A stretch of DNA of 64,000 nucleotides from contig CALNVZ010000174.1 of NCBI GenBank assembly GCA_940671915.1, positions 17,964,338 through 18,028,337 on the forward strand. The letters run 5' to 3'. Below, one piece after another: positions 48,484 to 59,016 of this stretch (positions are counted from its first letter, which is position 1; each line of letters starts with the position of its first letter). The notes beneath the pieces are model-generated. The model saw only the letters and a program-made list of their open reading frames with translations. It ran no database searches and was not told the origin of the DNA. The stretch is from Paracentrotus lividus (Eukaryota; Echinodermata; Echinoidea; Camarodonta; Echinidae). Both the position numbers and the translations under genes were made by a program.

Positions 48484-49971
48484 CCTCACACACACTCACA
48501 AACAGTTTTTAGGGAATTACCACGTCCCAAACATTCAATGATGGTCTTCGTAAACAAAACATCAAAGGGGATGTTATTGTTATGTGCGTGTGTGTGAGGG
48601 AGGATAGCTGTCAATCAACAATGTATCATTCTACGGTTGTTAATTATTTTGAAATAACATGATATTCTACATGCCTGTCGGATATAGGATTAAATGAAGT
48701 GAAGACAGACCTTTTTTTGGTGATAACTCAAGTTACTCAACTCTTTTCTGTTCAACGAACTATTCACAATAGCGAACTGAAATCGACTAATGAGCCATAG
48801 GTAACGAAAAGAAATGACATTCTCATTAATATTCATAAGAAGATAAAAGATGCAACTTGCTTATTCAGAACTTGTGTGGGCTCACTGGATTGTATTCAAA
48901 AGTAAATCTTGAAGTACAATACTCCTAGGGTGCTATCTCACTTCGCGGAGACGAGACGAGGTCGGTATTTTATTAGAGACGTATACGACAGATATTTTGA
49001 TTTTCTTAATCATTATCAAGCAAAGCTTTGTACTAAAAAAATAATTAATAAAAATAAATCTTTTCAACAGGAAAACCCTAATTATATGATTTTCTTAAAA
49101 AGAAAGAAAGAAGAAGAAAAAAAAAAGAGAAAAAACGCAAATGATAAGGCGTAAATATTCATATAATGAATGAAAGCGCCGTAAAATATAAAAACAACAA
49201 CAACAACAACAACGTCTCTGCGACAGAATAGAAATTTCGTCTCTGCGACGAATAAATAGTATTAGAGACGTCTCGGAGACGTCTCCTGAATTTCGGAAAC
49301 GGATTTTTTTTTTCCATAAATTATCGCTGAGACGTCTAATACTATTTATCCGTCGCGGAGACGAAATTTCTATTCTGTCGCGGAGACATCTCCGCGAAGT
49401 GAGATAGCACCCTAATGGTTATATAAGATATGCAAGTCGATGAGAGGTAAATGACGATGTAGATCTATACTCTATACAATGTCTAATTATTTATTACTCT
49501 TTCATTATGACACTCTATCAAGACATGTCACCAAATCCATATAAATGTACTTAAGTTAAAGAGCGTATACAGAGTGAGTCAATGAAAATGTCCCATCATT
49601 TGAAGTTGTCTTGTGAAAAGCATGAAAATTTAATCATGGGATTCATGAGACATGTCTTGGTGGAGTCATCCTCCTAGCATATGTTGGTACCCTTTTTTAT
49701 TCAAATCTTTGCACGCCTGACTGAATAAGAGACAATCTTCAGAAGATGGTAAAATCTCATTTGCGCCAAGTGGTTGGGTGAAGAACAAACACATTGAGAA
49801 TTTCTTACTTTTGTGCACGCACAAAGACACACACTTACACGTACCCTCACTTATGTCATATACAAACCTTATACACACTTACACCCTCACCACCCACATC
49901 ACACCCTCCACACATGATACATACACACATACCCCAGCTCATCCACACCCACACACACACAAAAAAAAACA

Positions 49972-50009
<38 letters not shown>

Positions 50010-50427
50010 CCTCACACACACTCACAAACAGTTTTTAGGGAATTACCACGTCCCAAACATTCAATGATGGTCTTCGTAAACAAACATCAAAGGGATGTTA
50101 TTGTTTTGTGCGTGTGTGTGAGGGGGATAGCTGGTATGGGTCTGTTTGTTTGATGAGAGAGAGTGTGTGTGGTATGTATGTATTTACACATATTCTGCCA
50201 ACATTCATTTTTAATCTTCATCCATCTATTTAGCGCAGGTGAGATTTTACCGTCTTCTGAAGATTGTCTGTTACTCAGTCATCGAAATGAAAAGGGTACC
50301 TACAAAATGCTGGGAGGATGACTCTACCAAGGTGTATCATGAAACCCGTGATTAAATGTTCATGATTCAAACAAGACAACTTCAAAATGATGGGACATTT
50401 TTTTGGGGGGACTCACTCTGTATAGTT
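48037..50427. mobile_element. Foldback element with CAGAGTGAGTC ends
   Basis: The left arm TACAGAGTGAGTC plus AATGTCCCATCATTTGAAGT and AATCTTCAGAAGACGGTAAA is matched in inverse order at 50,225-50,427 (TTTACCGTCTTCTGAAGATT, ACTTCAAAATGATGGGACAT, ACTCACTCTGTA). The left arm occurs twice because of the tandem duplication (also near 49,563). The CA block and the hairpin MITE copy 2 lie inside. No coding sequence. Confidence 0.55.
48926..49414. mobile_element. GAGACGTCTC hairpin MITE, copy 2
   Basis: Same ends and hairpin as the copy at 47,405; duplicated with the 1,523-bp unit. Confidence 0.8.
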
Positions 50428-51211
50428 ATAAGACGATGAGCACGGGCTAATTGAACATAATACTCTTTGATTTTTCTTGAATCATAAACGTAACGCATAA
50501 CCTTTGAGTAACTTGTATAAGGTGACATTTACAAAATCAAGTTTTTAAATACAATCATGTAGGATAGTAGGCCTACTCAGTCTTTAGAGCTTTGATAAAA
50601 TTTTGAACATGTCACTGCACGAGCCCGACCATGCCGACCGTCTGAGATAGGTGGAAAATTGTAACTGCCTTTTTTTTTTTTAAATACCGGCAATGCTAAT
50701 TGCAATGTCATGTTTACAGTCTATTGATGACTGAGCAAATCACTAAATCAATGCGCTGCTCCAAACCATCAGTCTAATGGCTTTAGCGGTAATAATGAGG
50801 AGAATTTGTCGATCCATGCAATACATTCTGGGCTGACTGAAACCACTTTCATCTCGGATTTTTGTGCCGAATACCGTTTTCATGATTATTGTTATAACGA
50901 AAACGAAAGCATGGACACGGCTGCACAAAATGGATTTTTCTTGATCTCAAATCTACTGCACCAACTGAAATGCAAAAAATGGAGAAGAAAATTTGTCTTT
51001 CCAGCTTCATGGAAATACCAAACAATACCAGGTTGTGATTAATCTTCATACTATCCTTTTATTTAAAACTGTACATCATTGTATGGACTGGCTACATCGC
51101 AACCTGTAGCAGGAACGGAGGACCATTGCATGTAATCCAACAACGAAAGAAACCTAATAATGAGGAAATTAATCCATATTTGACCCATTATGGAAGTAAT
51201 CAGGATCAGGC

Positions 51212-51213
<2 letters not shown>
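50428..51213. other. Unassigned sequence
   Basis: No repeat or gene recognised. The plus-strand frame starting near 50,806 has no recognisable domain, and it differs in frame from the long-read copy at 32,560. Confidence 0.35.

Positions 51214-51260
<47 letters not shown>
51214..51260. repeat. Poly-A tract
   Basis: About 47 A residues; about 27 in the copy near 32,889. It may be a retroposed tail. Confidence 0.9.
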
Positions 51261-51264
<4 letters not shown>

Positions 51265-51476
51265 GACAGACTAAACCCTACCCATATGTCTGACATAATC
51301 ATGACCTTCTTGATTGCTCATGGCCGAAGGCTGAAAAATCCCCCCCCCCCCAAAGAACGGTTTTATTGAAAAAAGAATGCAAAGCTTTAAAAAAAATATC
51401 ATAACTTCATTATTTACAATCCGATTTTGATGATACTCTGCTTTTCAAAGCATCCTGCTTACATCCTGGAGCCCTC

Positions 51477-52061
51477 TTTTAAAGGAGAAGTGATAGTTGG
51501 CTTACTGTGGATACAGAAAATTCAACTCAGCACATCAGTGAAGATTTGGTAAAAATCAGATTAATAATAAGGAAGTTATGAGTATTTGAAAGTAAAGATC
51601 TCTGATGACATAGGAAATCTCCCATTGGAAACGCGGTGACCATGTGTGATGTCATACAGGGAGAAATCCCCATATGATGTACATAAAAACTACTGAAAAT
51701 GTCACCTTTTTCCTAATTTAATAATAGAACAGTTTTGGGTCATGATTCATTATGTGTTTCGCATATTTACATGTCATCCCATAAAAAACATTACTTATTT
51801 TGCCTTTATAATTAAGGGAAAAAAGATGATTTTAGTAAAATGTGTACTATTGAAATAGGAAAGTTCTCCCTGAATTACATCACACATTATGGTCACGTTG
51901 CCAATTGGAGGATCTCCATACCATAAGTGATCTCAAATTGTAAAAATTCATATCTCTCTTAATCATTGCCTAATTTTTCTGAAACTTCTACTTATATGTT
52001 TGTTTGGTTTATCTCCATTCATTGAAGCTAAATTTCTCTGAGGGGTTCACTCCCCTTTAAA
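51477..52061. mobile_element. TTTAAAGG-ended MITE
   Basis: The left end TTTTAAAGGAGAAGTGA and the right end TTCACTCCCCTTTAAA are inverted. The 585-bp AT-rich interior holds GATGACATAGGAAATCTCCC and GTGATGTCATACAGGG. Non-coding. The long-read copy starts near 33,135 and is cut off at 33,663, where the fill stops. Confidence 0.65.
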
Positions 52062-52917
52062 TATAACTCGCCATTATGTAAACTACATCATTCTGAACAC
52101 TGACAATTACTTTTGAATATAGGCCTATGTCACCGCAGTATTTGTGTGAATAACAGAATTTCAAATGAAGTTTTTAAATGTCATTTATGACGAGGTGATA
52201 GCAAGACCGAAATTGACCATTTGGTATGGTACGGTTATATTTTCCGTATAAAAATCAATGAAACATGATACAGAATAATAATATGACATAATACAGATAC
52301 GGAGGGAACACTCTATTCAGAACCATTAATACAATGGCTCTGTTCTTCCTAGAGGTCCTCAAAATTTCTGCGTGGGGAATAACGAGGTACATCCTACTAA
52401 AATTGGTTGTACATTATTTTAACAGTGACTAAGTGTTACAATAGTCAATTTCATATGTTTGAAAAATTGCACGAGTCATGTAAATAATAAAATGTATTAA
52501 ATTTTGTTTATTGTATGATGATAATATCCAGTCATGTTTGAACTTATTACTGCGTCTTGTTTAATTGGATGTTGTTTTCCGTAATATCCTTAAACTCGAA
52601 TCAAATGTAGATTTGATGTAGATTTGAACCTTTACCTCAACATATAATCTGATTGTATACACATCACAATCGTTATGTATGAAATGTGGTATCCCAAAAT
52701 ACCTTGCGTGCATATCATTTACTCGTGTGTACCCACAAGCGCATGCAGTCATCGATGACTTGAGTGGATCTTTTAAGGATCAAGGAAACCTTGAATTTTT
52801 AACCAAAATATTTGTTTTCCCCGTACTCTTAAAATGTTTCAGATGTGGGAAATACAGCAAATAATCACCTCTTGATCATAGTGATTGGAAGTCTATCACT
52901 TCCACGGTAAGCTGGAT
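52062..52917. other. Unassigned sequence
   Basis: AT-rich, single-copy looking. The plus-strand frame at 52,679-52,864 has no recognised motif. Confidence 0.3.
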
Positions 52918-53551
52918 GTATGGTGGTGTGACCATAATTCGCGCGTGACCTTAATTCACGCACGCCAGATAACTCAAAAAGTAATTAATATTTTGAAAAT
53001 CTGATAGCACCATCAGAAAGAGGGATCCCAAATTGCTTAAGAATTAATCTGTCGTCACGGTACGGTGTATTGAATAGTGAAATTATTGACCAAACATTGA
53101 AAAATTGCGTGTCCGTTCCGAAAAATCTGACGTTCCCGACAAGGGTCTGGAAATCATCATTTTTCAATTTAATATCATCAAAGTTGTGAGATGATATTAA
53201 TATCATCTAATTCTATGAAATTTTGACTTACATTTACTGTAATTCTCTTTCCTTAGAGTGATGAAATTTCTTGATAAATTTTTGTCAAACGCCCGTGCGG
53301 GAATTAAGGTCACACTGTTTTGTTGACATTTTCAGCAGAAATTTCGAAATAGAATTTTGAAATCGCGATATCCTCGAAACCCTCTGACCTACTTCAATTC
53401 TTCGTTCGGCGATTCGGAGTTTAGAATTTTGCCGTTTATTTGGTATTTATAGTTTTCGTTGATTTTGTGTAAAATATGAAAAATTGTTGATTGAATGTCG
53501 CATTTTCTATAATTTTTGAAATTTGCGCGAACTATGGTCTCCCCATCATAC
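52918..53551. mobile_element. TIR element (GTATGGTGGTGTGACCATAA)
   Basis: The left end GTATGGTGGTGTGACCATAA then TTCGCGCG, and the inverted right end GTATGATGGGGAGACCATAG then TTCGCGCAA, are imperfect TIRs of about 28 bp. An internal GTGACCTTAATTC motif occurs near the left end and, inverted, near 53,300-53,320. Non-coding. Confidence 0.55.
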
Positions 53552-53653
53552 ACACTATCTCTCCTCAGCTTTGCTTCGGATGAGATCGCTTATCCAGCTT
53601 GCCTGGGAAGTGATATAGACTTCCCATCATTTGGGTCAACAGTGATTATTTGC

Positions 53654-54072
<419 letters not shown>

Positions 54073-54091
54073 TCCCACACCACACCCCATA

Positions 54092-54099
54092 TGTGTGTG

Positions 54100-54136
<37 letters not shown>
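54092..54136. repeat. (GT)n microsatellite
   Basis: About 45 bp, mainly GT repeats. Confidence 0.9.
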
Positions 54137-54140
54137 ATAT

Positions 54141-54306
54141 AGCGAAATGAATTAGTTTATAGAGAAATTTTGTGACGTAGCTTGACCCAATGACCCCCAG
54201 AGCTGTCGTCCATTTTGAATTTCAGGTTGCAAAAATTGCCTCCGCTCTGGGGGTCATTGGGTCAAGCTACGTCACAAAAATTCTCCATAAACCAATTCAT
54301 TTCGCT
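54141..54306. repeat. Long inverted repeat containing a SINE tail
   Basis: AGCGAAATGAATTAGTTTAT and the following GTGACGTAGCTTGACCCAAT are repeated in inverse order on the right (ATTGGGTCAAGCTACGTCAC), arms of about 63 bp around 40 bp. The centre is, on the minus strand, the tail seen after the tRNA-like sequence at 54,543. It can form a large cruciform. Confidence 0.75.
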
Positions 54307-54542
54307 CTATTATTCAAAAAGGGAATTGCCAAGGTTGTTTATGTTTATCAATCATTTGACTGTATTGTCCCATTTATGACTTACACTTGTATCATTGCTT
54401 ATAAAAGCTAGGATCCAACAATTAAGGCACGACGGCTTCTCGTTGGCCATTCACTCATCTGCACCAAACGAAAAGAATTTCACGAAGGTTGTAGAAATTG
54501 TCTGTCGGTCAACTGAGCTTTGTAAAGCCTAGCTGCTAGCCC
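54307..54542. other. Short unassigned spacer
   Basis: Contains AAGGGAATTGCCAAGGTTGT, also found after the next SINE copy. No gene. Confidence 0.4.
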
Positions 54543-54614
54543 GCCTCTGTGGTCTAGCGGTTAAGGCATTTCAGTTCAAATGCAGTTACCCGGGTTCGAC
54601 TCCCGGCGGAGGCA
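54543..54614 (+). tRNA. tRNA-like sequence (Glu-like body, UCA anticodon), likely SINE head
   Basis: Folds as a cloverleaf: acceptor GCCTCTG with CGGAGGC, T arm CCGGG/CCCGG, box A TGGTCTAGCGG, box B GGTTCGACTCC, and TTTTT right after. The body resembles tRNA-Glu, but the anticodon loop reads GTTCAAA, so positions 34-36 are UCA. The anticodon stem has a T-C mismatch. The trailing sequence is shared with the inverted repeat at 54,141, so this is more likely a SINE head or pseudo-tRNA than a working tRNA. Confidence 0.5.
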
Positions 54615-54742
54615 ATTTTTACAACCTGAAATATAAAATGGACGACAGCTCTAGGGGACATTGGGTCAAGCTACGTCACAAAAATTATCTATAAACCGAT
54701 TCATTTCGCTCTATTATTCAAAAAGGGAATTGCCAAGGTTGT
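54615..54742 (+). mobile_element. SINE body after the tRNA-like head
   Basis: CAACCTGAAATATAAAATGG then GACGACAGCTCTAGGGG, ATTGGGTCAAGCTACGTCAC and AAGGGAATTGCCAAGGTTGT match the right arm and flank of the inverted repeat at 54,141-54,345. Confidence 0.6.
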
Positions 54743-54764
54743 TTGTGTTTATTAAAAACTCACC

Positions 54765-54999
54765 CGAGGTGATAAAAATTGGTACCCGGTAAGATTGCGA
54801 ATGCTATGTGGTTCGCTTTAGCATGTGTGCGCCTAACAGGCGACCGGCTGGAGTGCTCCCCAGGGAGTGGAGATTGTGCACTGTAAAGTGCGGGATCGAA
54901 AAATAAATCCAATGACCGGGGTAATAATATACTGTAAGCCCTTTGGTCTTAACAGGTAAAGCGCTTTATAAGAAACTGGTATTATTATTATTATTATTA
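54765..54999 (+). mobile_element. SINE or retroelement tail with (ATT)n
   Basis: Contains GGAGTGCTCCCCAGGGAGTG, ATAAATCCAATGACCGGGG and AAAGCGCTTTATAAGAAAC, then (TTA)n. AAAGCGCTTTATAAGAA plus ATT repeats is a frequent 3' end in echinoderm short retroelements. The head is not clear. Confidence 0.55.
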
Positions 55000-55084
55000 A
55001 ACCAATTCTATTATTCTATAAATGGAATTATTCAAAAAAGGGAATTGCCAAGGTTTAAGTATATAATATATACTTATATATATA

Positions 55085-55320
55085 TACGGAAACCAGACGG
55101 TAATTATTATATACTGAAACATTGTTGTTGTGATTATTTATAATTATATATTAAGTTATATTCGTTACACATTATATAATTTTAGATGTTTCTTGCTAAT
55201 ATTTGTTCATTTATACACGTTCTTTTTTGGTTTAGATCCTGATGAAGGGCAGACGCCCGAAAGCTTGATTGTAACCTGGTAGAAATCTTGCTACGTCCCC
55301 TCTTTACTTTCATGCGGATC
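55085..55320 (+). mobile_element. Penelope-like remnant with hammerhead-like core (site 2)
   Basis: CTGATGA at 55,239-55,245, one A, stem GGGC/GCCC with an AGAC loop, GAAA at 55,259-55,262, then a GCTTGATT segment, a GCTACGTCC segment and a TA microsatellite. Same order as the copy at 17,998-18,240 (other strand) with different stem bases that still pair. Confidence 0.5.
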
Positions 55321-55324
55321 TCAA

Positions 55325-55359
<35 letters not shown>
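55321..55359. repeat. (TA)n microsatellite
   Basis: TA repeats between the Penelope-like remnant and the MITE. Confidence 0.9.
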
Positions 55360-55368
<9 letters not shown>

Positions 55369-55967
55369 AAAAATGTCTTGCAATTCAACTTTGAGCCCTC
55401 ATATCTATTGAGTTATGATGGTTAAATTTGATATCATTGGAAAGTTGATTTATTCCTTGTCACATTGATACCCCATTTGTGATGGTTATGTTATGCTTGA
55501 ATGCACAGTACTTCGCAAAACTCGAATGAAAGTCAGAAAAAAGGAAAGTCCAAATGAATGGCTATTGCTTACATCGAGTTCTTAACTGTTATACAGGTTT
55601 TTGTGTTTCTTTGTGTTTGTTTGGGTTTGTGCGTTAGGTGCTCAATACAATGTTGGATACTCTTGGTTGAATGTCAAACAATAAGTGAAAAACATTGAGG
55701 AATAATGCATGACCCATTTAATGATACTCAATAGAAAACCTGCCTTTCAACAATAGCCATTCATTTGGCAACTTTCCACTTCTGACTTTGATTTGTAATT
55801 CGGGAATACTGTGCATTCAAGCATTGCACAACCTTTACAAATGGGGTATCAGTGTAAAGAGGAATAAATTAAATTTCCAATGAGTATAAATTTAATGAAT
55901 TATAGGACAATTAACAAAAAAGATACGAGGACTCAAAGTTGAATTGCAAGACATTTTTTGAGGGGTT
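55360..55967. mobile_element. 608-bp foldback MITE
   Basis: The arm AACCCCTCAAAAAATGTCTT (continuing GCAATTCAACTTTGAG) is matched exactly in inverse at 55,932-55,967. Inverted similarity continues for about 200 bp per arm (TGCTTGAATGCACAGTA near 55,494, inverse near 55,810; AATGAATGGCTATTG near 55,553, inverse near 55,752). The centre is about 190 bp. It is inserted between TA tracts. Non-coding. Confidence 0.85.
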
Positions 55968-56080
55968 AAATATATAATATATATTATATATATATATATT
56001 ATATATCTATATATATATCTATATATATATATATATATTATATATTATATATTATATATATATTATATATGTGTTATGAA
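55968..56080. repeat. (TA)n-rich microsatellite
   Basis: Imperfect TA repeats between the MITE and the third Penelope-like remnant. Confidence 0.9.
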
Positions 56081-56260
56081 TAAAAAGTAGGACAAGCTTG
56101 GACGTTGCTGGACTTTGAATCTTTAATCAGCTTTCGGCTTATTTGCCTTCATCAGGATTTTCTGAAGAGAAAATCATAACAAACAAGAACAAAAACCATA
56201 ATAAATAAAAGTAAATCATACAAACAAAATCAGGCACCAACATCTTTAAGATGTATACAA
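56081..56260 (-). mobile_element. Penelope-like remnant with hammerhead-like core (site 3)
   Basis: Minus strand: CTGATGA at 56,150-56,156, one A, stem GGC/GCC with a 6-nt loop, GAAA at 56,132-56,135, then AGCAACGTCC and a TA-rich tract. It faces site 2 across the MITE. The 5' limit is approximate. Confidence 0.5.
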
Positions 56261-56909
56261 AATGTATACAAAAAAGTGAAGAAAATAAATAATATGTACA
56301 AGTAGTTGTTTACCTTATTAGGCCGTGGAGAGTTGTTACGTGTTTGTGTTTATTATGTTGTTCTGAAGTATTGAAATATAGCGGGCGTGTAATCAAGTGT
56401 GTATATAATGTACTGCATGTGTACTATGTCTAAGTAGTTTTCCATTGTTATGATGCTTTTATTATCTTCAGGTATTGACTTTAAGAGCCAAGCACAAAGC
56501 GAAGCCTGTGATTGATGATTCGATTACAATTTGGAAAAAAAAACATAATATGAGAAAATATAAAGTCATGAGAGTGTTCTAGTGACGCATTTTCACAATC
56601 CAACACTTTGTCGAACAAAAAGAAAAATTTATGATGATTAGCTTCTGATTTGACAATGCACTTTGTAAATCGTTGTTGCGTATGGCGACAGGACGATAAA
56701 ACTTCCTAATGTTTTTTTTTTGTGACTTTTTATTTACAAGATTAACAAAAAATGTTTTGTACACTAATAATCTAAATACAATAATCGTAAAAACTCCCGA
56801 ACATGAACATTAATTCCTCCAACGAGAGGAAATAGAGAGTGAATGAAAGAATTTAGAGCGAAATGAGAGCGTCTGAAAAATACAAGGGGGAAAAAATGGA
56901 TCATAGATG

Positions 56910-56955
<46 letters not shown>

Positions 56956-57029
56956 GAGGGTATAAGGGTTTGTTCATGATCCACTTCAAACTTTAAACAG
57001 GAACTTTAATCATGATTCAAAACACACGA

Positions 57030-57060
<31 letters not shown>

Positions 57061-58933
57061 AATAATTCGTGGTGCACCGTTCATGGTTAAAATTTGCTAC
57101 GCTGAAAATAACAACAAAGCTCGACCCCATGAAAATATGCAGAGGAGTATGTTATTAAAATTTTGCTCATAGGATGTATTCACTTCCGATACCCGATGCC
57201 AAGTGAAGGATATTAATATGCTTTTTATTTCCAGTCTGTTATCCATTAGGCAACAAAGCTATCATGGCGACAATTACTTGCAATTATCCATGACATGATT
57301 CGTTTGATAATATATTAGTCTAATGTACCGTATAAGTATTTCACAGTCAACCTTGTATGTTTTATGTGAATCAAGGGCCGTGATTTCATTTCATCGTAGA
57401 TAGACTATAGGATGGTTGCTCAAATTGTGACTTCTCCCAGGGTTAGCATCCCACCACACTTTAGGGATATGATAATGTATAAAATAATATATAAAGCAAA
57501 TTCTATAATGTCGCATATCTTAGATTTTGCACCAGCTAACCAAGCATTCAAAATAAATATGGAAATTACACGCAGTCTAATAACATTACGAAAAATCTCG
57601 GCTAGGCATCAACTTGGCAATGTCCCCATTGTTGCGTGCTATTACAATTTTCGCCACCTCTTAATAAAGTGCGTGCAATGCCATGGAGCATTCTCAACCT
57701 TTGTTCGATATTCGGCGTACTGAAAATGTTCAATTTCGAAAGGCACCGATTGATCAGGATCCGGTTAATGTGCTTATAAACAATAAGTCATGTACACATG
57801 AAGTGGTCAAAGATGACAATGACAGCGCAGACTTGTATCCAACACATTAGTGTAATCTTTCCTCGAACTCTCTTTGTTCAGTTGCTTCAAATTTAATGCC
57901 ATTCAGTGTTACAGTGATTATTGCTTTTTATTTCTCGTCCCCACCGCTCCTATGTCCTTCTCTCTCTCTCTCATCTCACCACCGAATGGCATAGGAAGGG
58001 ATGGATAGGGAGAGTGTGGTACGTATGAATGAGATTAGTTGCATAATTTTTCCATGATCTTGTAGATATAGAGAAATATTAAACATCTATTAGAATATGT
58101 TTATTGTTTGCTTGATGTTAATTGTTTTGAGAAAACTGCAATATTTCTTGTGTAAAATCCATCAAAAACAATAGGAATCAATTTAGTACAGCTTATCTCA
58201 TCAATAACCATTGATACCACCTTGTGCCCTAACCATGTCTGCCACAGCAAGGAATGGAGGTGCCAAAATGAAATTTATGACTTACATGTAGGGACATATA
58301 GACTGTTAAAGTACTAATTAAAAATGGACTTATACCAACATGTTTACCAGTGGCATTAAAAGACACGCAGCGTGTGGAATGCGTTCAACACGGGTGGAGA
58401 AATTAAGGAGATCCATTTGTTAAAATTGTGATGTCTAGGAAGATGAATACAATGTATTACATTCCCTTCTTCTTATAATTAGGGAAAGAAAATAAATTTG
58501 GGGACGGGGAGTTAGTAGTTCTGTGAAAATTGCCAGACCCAAGCCCCGCACCTGTGTCTTTCCGAACAAAGTTGATCAGTTGTGTGTTCACCGATTCATA
58601 TCTTTTCATTTAACCAATAATGATCGAACTTAGGGTTGTTGCGGTTCCTCTCAAATGCATTTGATTTATGTTTGGACGTTTACTAAGTTATTGACTTGAT
58701 ATTTCCTGTTGATTTTGGGACAGTAATTTTGAAAAAAGTTTTAGGTGAGTAATAGATTTCCCCTCTATTATACGAATTTGGTACTTCATACTATTGCTAG
58801 CTTTAACTAAAGAAAAGTAGTAAGATATTTGGTGAAATAAGTCTGTCTGGGGCTGCCCTCCCCCGCCCCTCTGCTCCGTAGCCCTGTGATATTAGTAAAT
58901 CTTAATTGTGGATTACTCCACTGGCGTCTGTTA
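56261..58933. other. Unassigned sequence with simple repeats
   Basis: Contains (GA)n at 56,922-56,952 and (CA)n at 57,025-57,056. The plus-strand frame at 57,412-57,723 is open for 103 codons but shows no motif or splice context that I can name. No gene is supported. Confidence 0.4.
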
Positions 58934-59016
58934 TCAAGCGGTCAGTGCTGAGCTTGATGCTAGTTTCGTTCCACTGCTAGTGGCCTTACCCACTCCACCT
59001 GCACTTGCTCCGGCGC
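58934..59016 (-). CDS. Candidate terminal exon, Gly/Ala/Ser-rich C-terminus
   Basis: A textbook acceptor (tgtttcttctctcttttggccag) ends at 59,017. The following frame reads GAGASAGGVGKATSSGTKLA then SSSALTA and TGA at 58,934-58,936. The low-complexity composition suggests real coding sequence. A GTAAGG inside could instead be a donor that makes a 27-bp exon. The upstream exons, expected to the right on the minus strand, were not found, so the protein is unknown. Confidence 0.35.

Larger units (their letters stand above)
47088..50132. repeat. Tandem duplication, 1,523-bp unit, two copies
   Basis: TCAATCAACAATGTATCATT starts at 47,088 and 48,611; the copies are nearly identical. Each unit contains the GAGACGTCTC hairpin MITE, one copy of a TATACAGAGTGAGTC arm and a (CA)n block (about 48,350-48,500 and 49,870-50,020). 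Both the contig and the long-read copy (about 28,675 and 30,255) have two units, so this duplication is probably real. Confidence 0.85.

Noticed and set aside
48269..48541. His/Thr-rich open frames near the CA blocks (also 29,836, 31,487 and 49,778)
   Set aside because: Translations of (CA)n simple repeats; frames shift between the duplicate copies.
15300..52012. Genuine 18-kb segmental tandem duplication
   Set aside because: The copies alternate between clean and indel-rich exactly at the N gaps, and the clean parts fit together end to end, which favours an assembly artefact.
54543..54614. Selenocysteine tRNA, given the UCA anticodon
   Set aside because: It lacks the extended acceptor and long variable arm of tRNA-Sec, and the body looks Glu-like with a SINE tail.
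57412..57723. 103-codon plus-strand open frame
   Set aside because: No motif, no clear splice or promoter context; the length is unremarkable for AT-rich DNA of this size.
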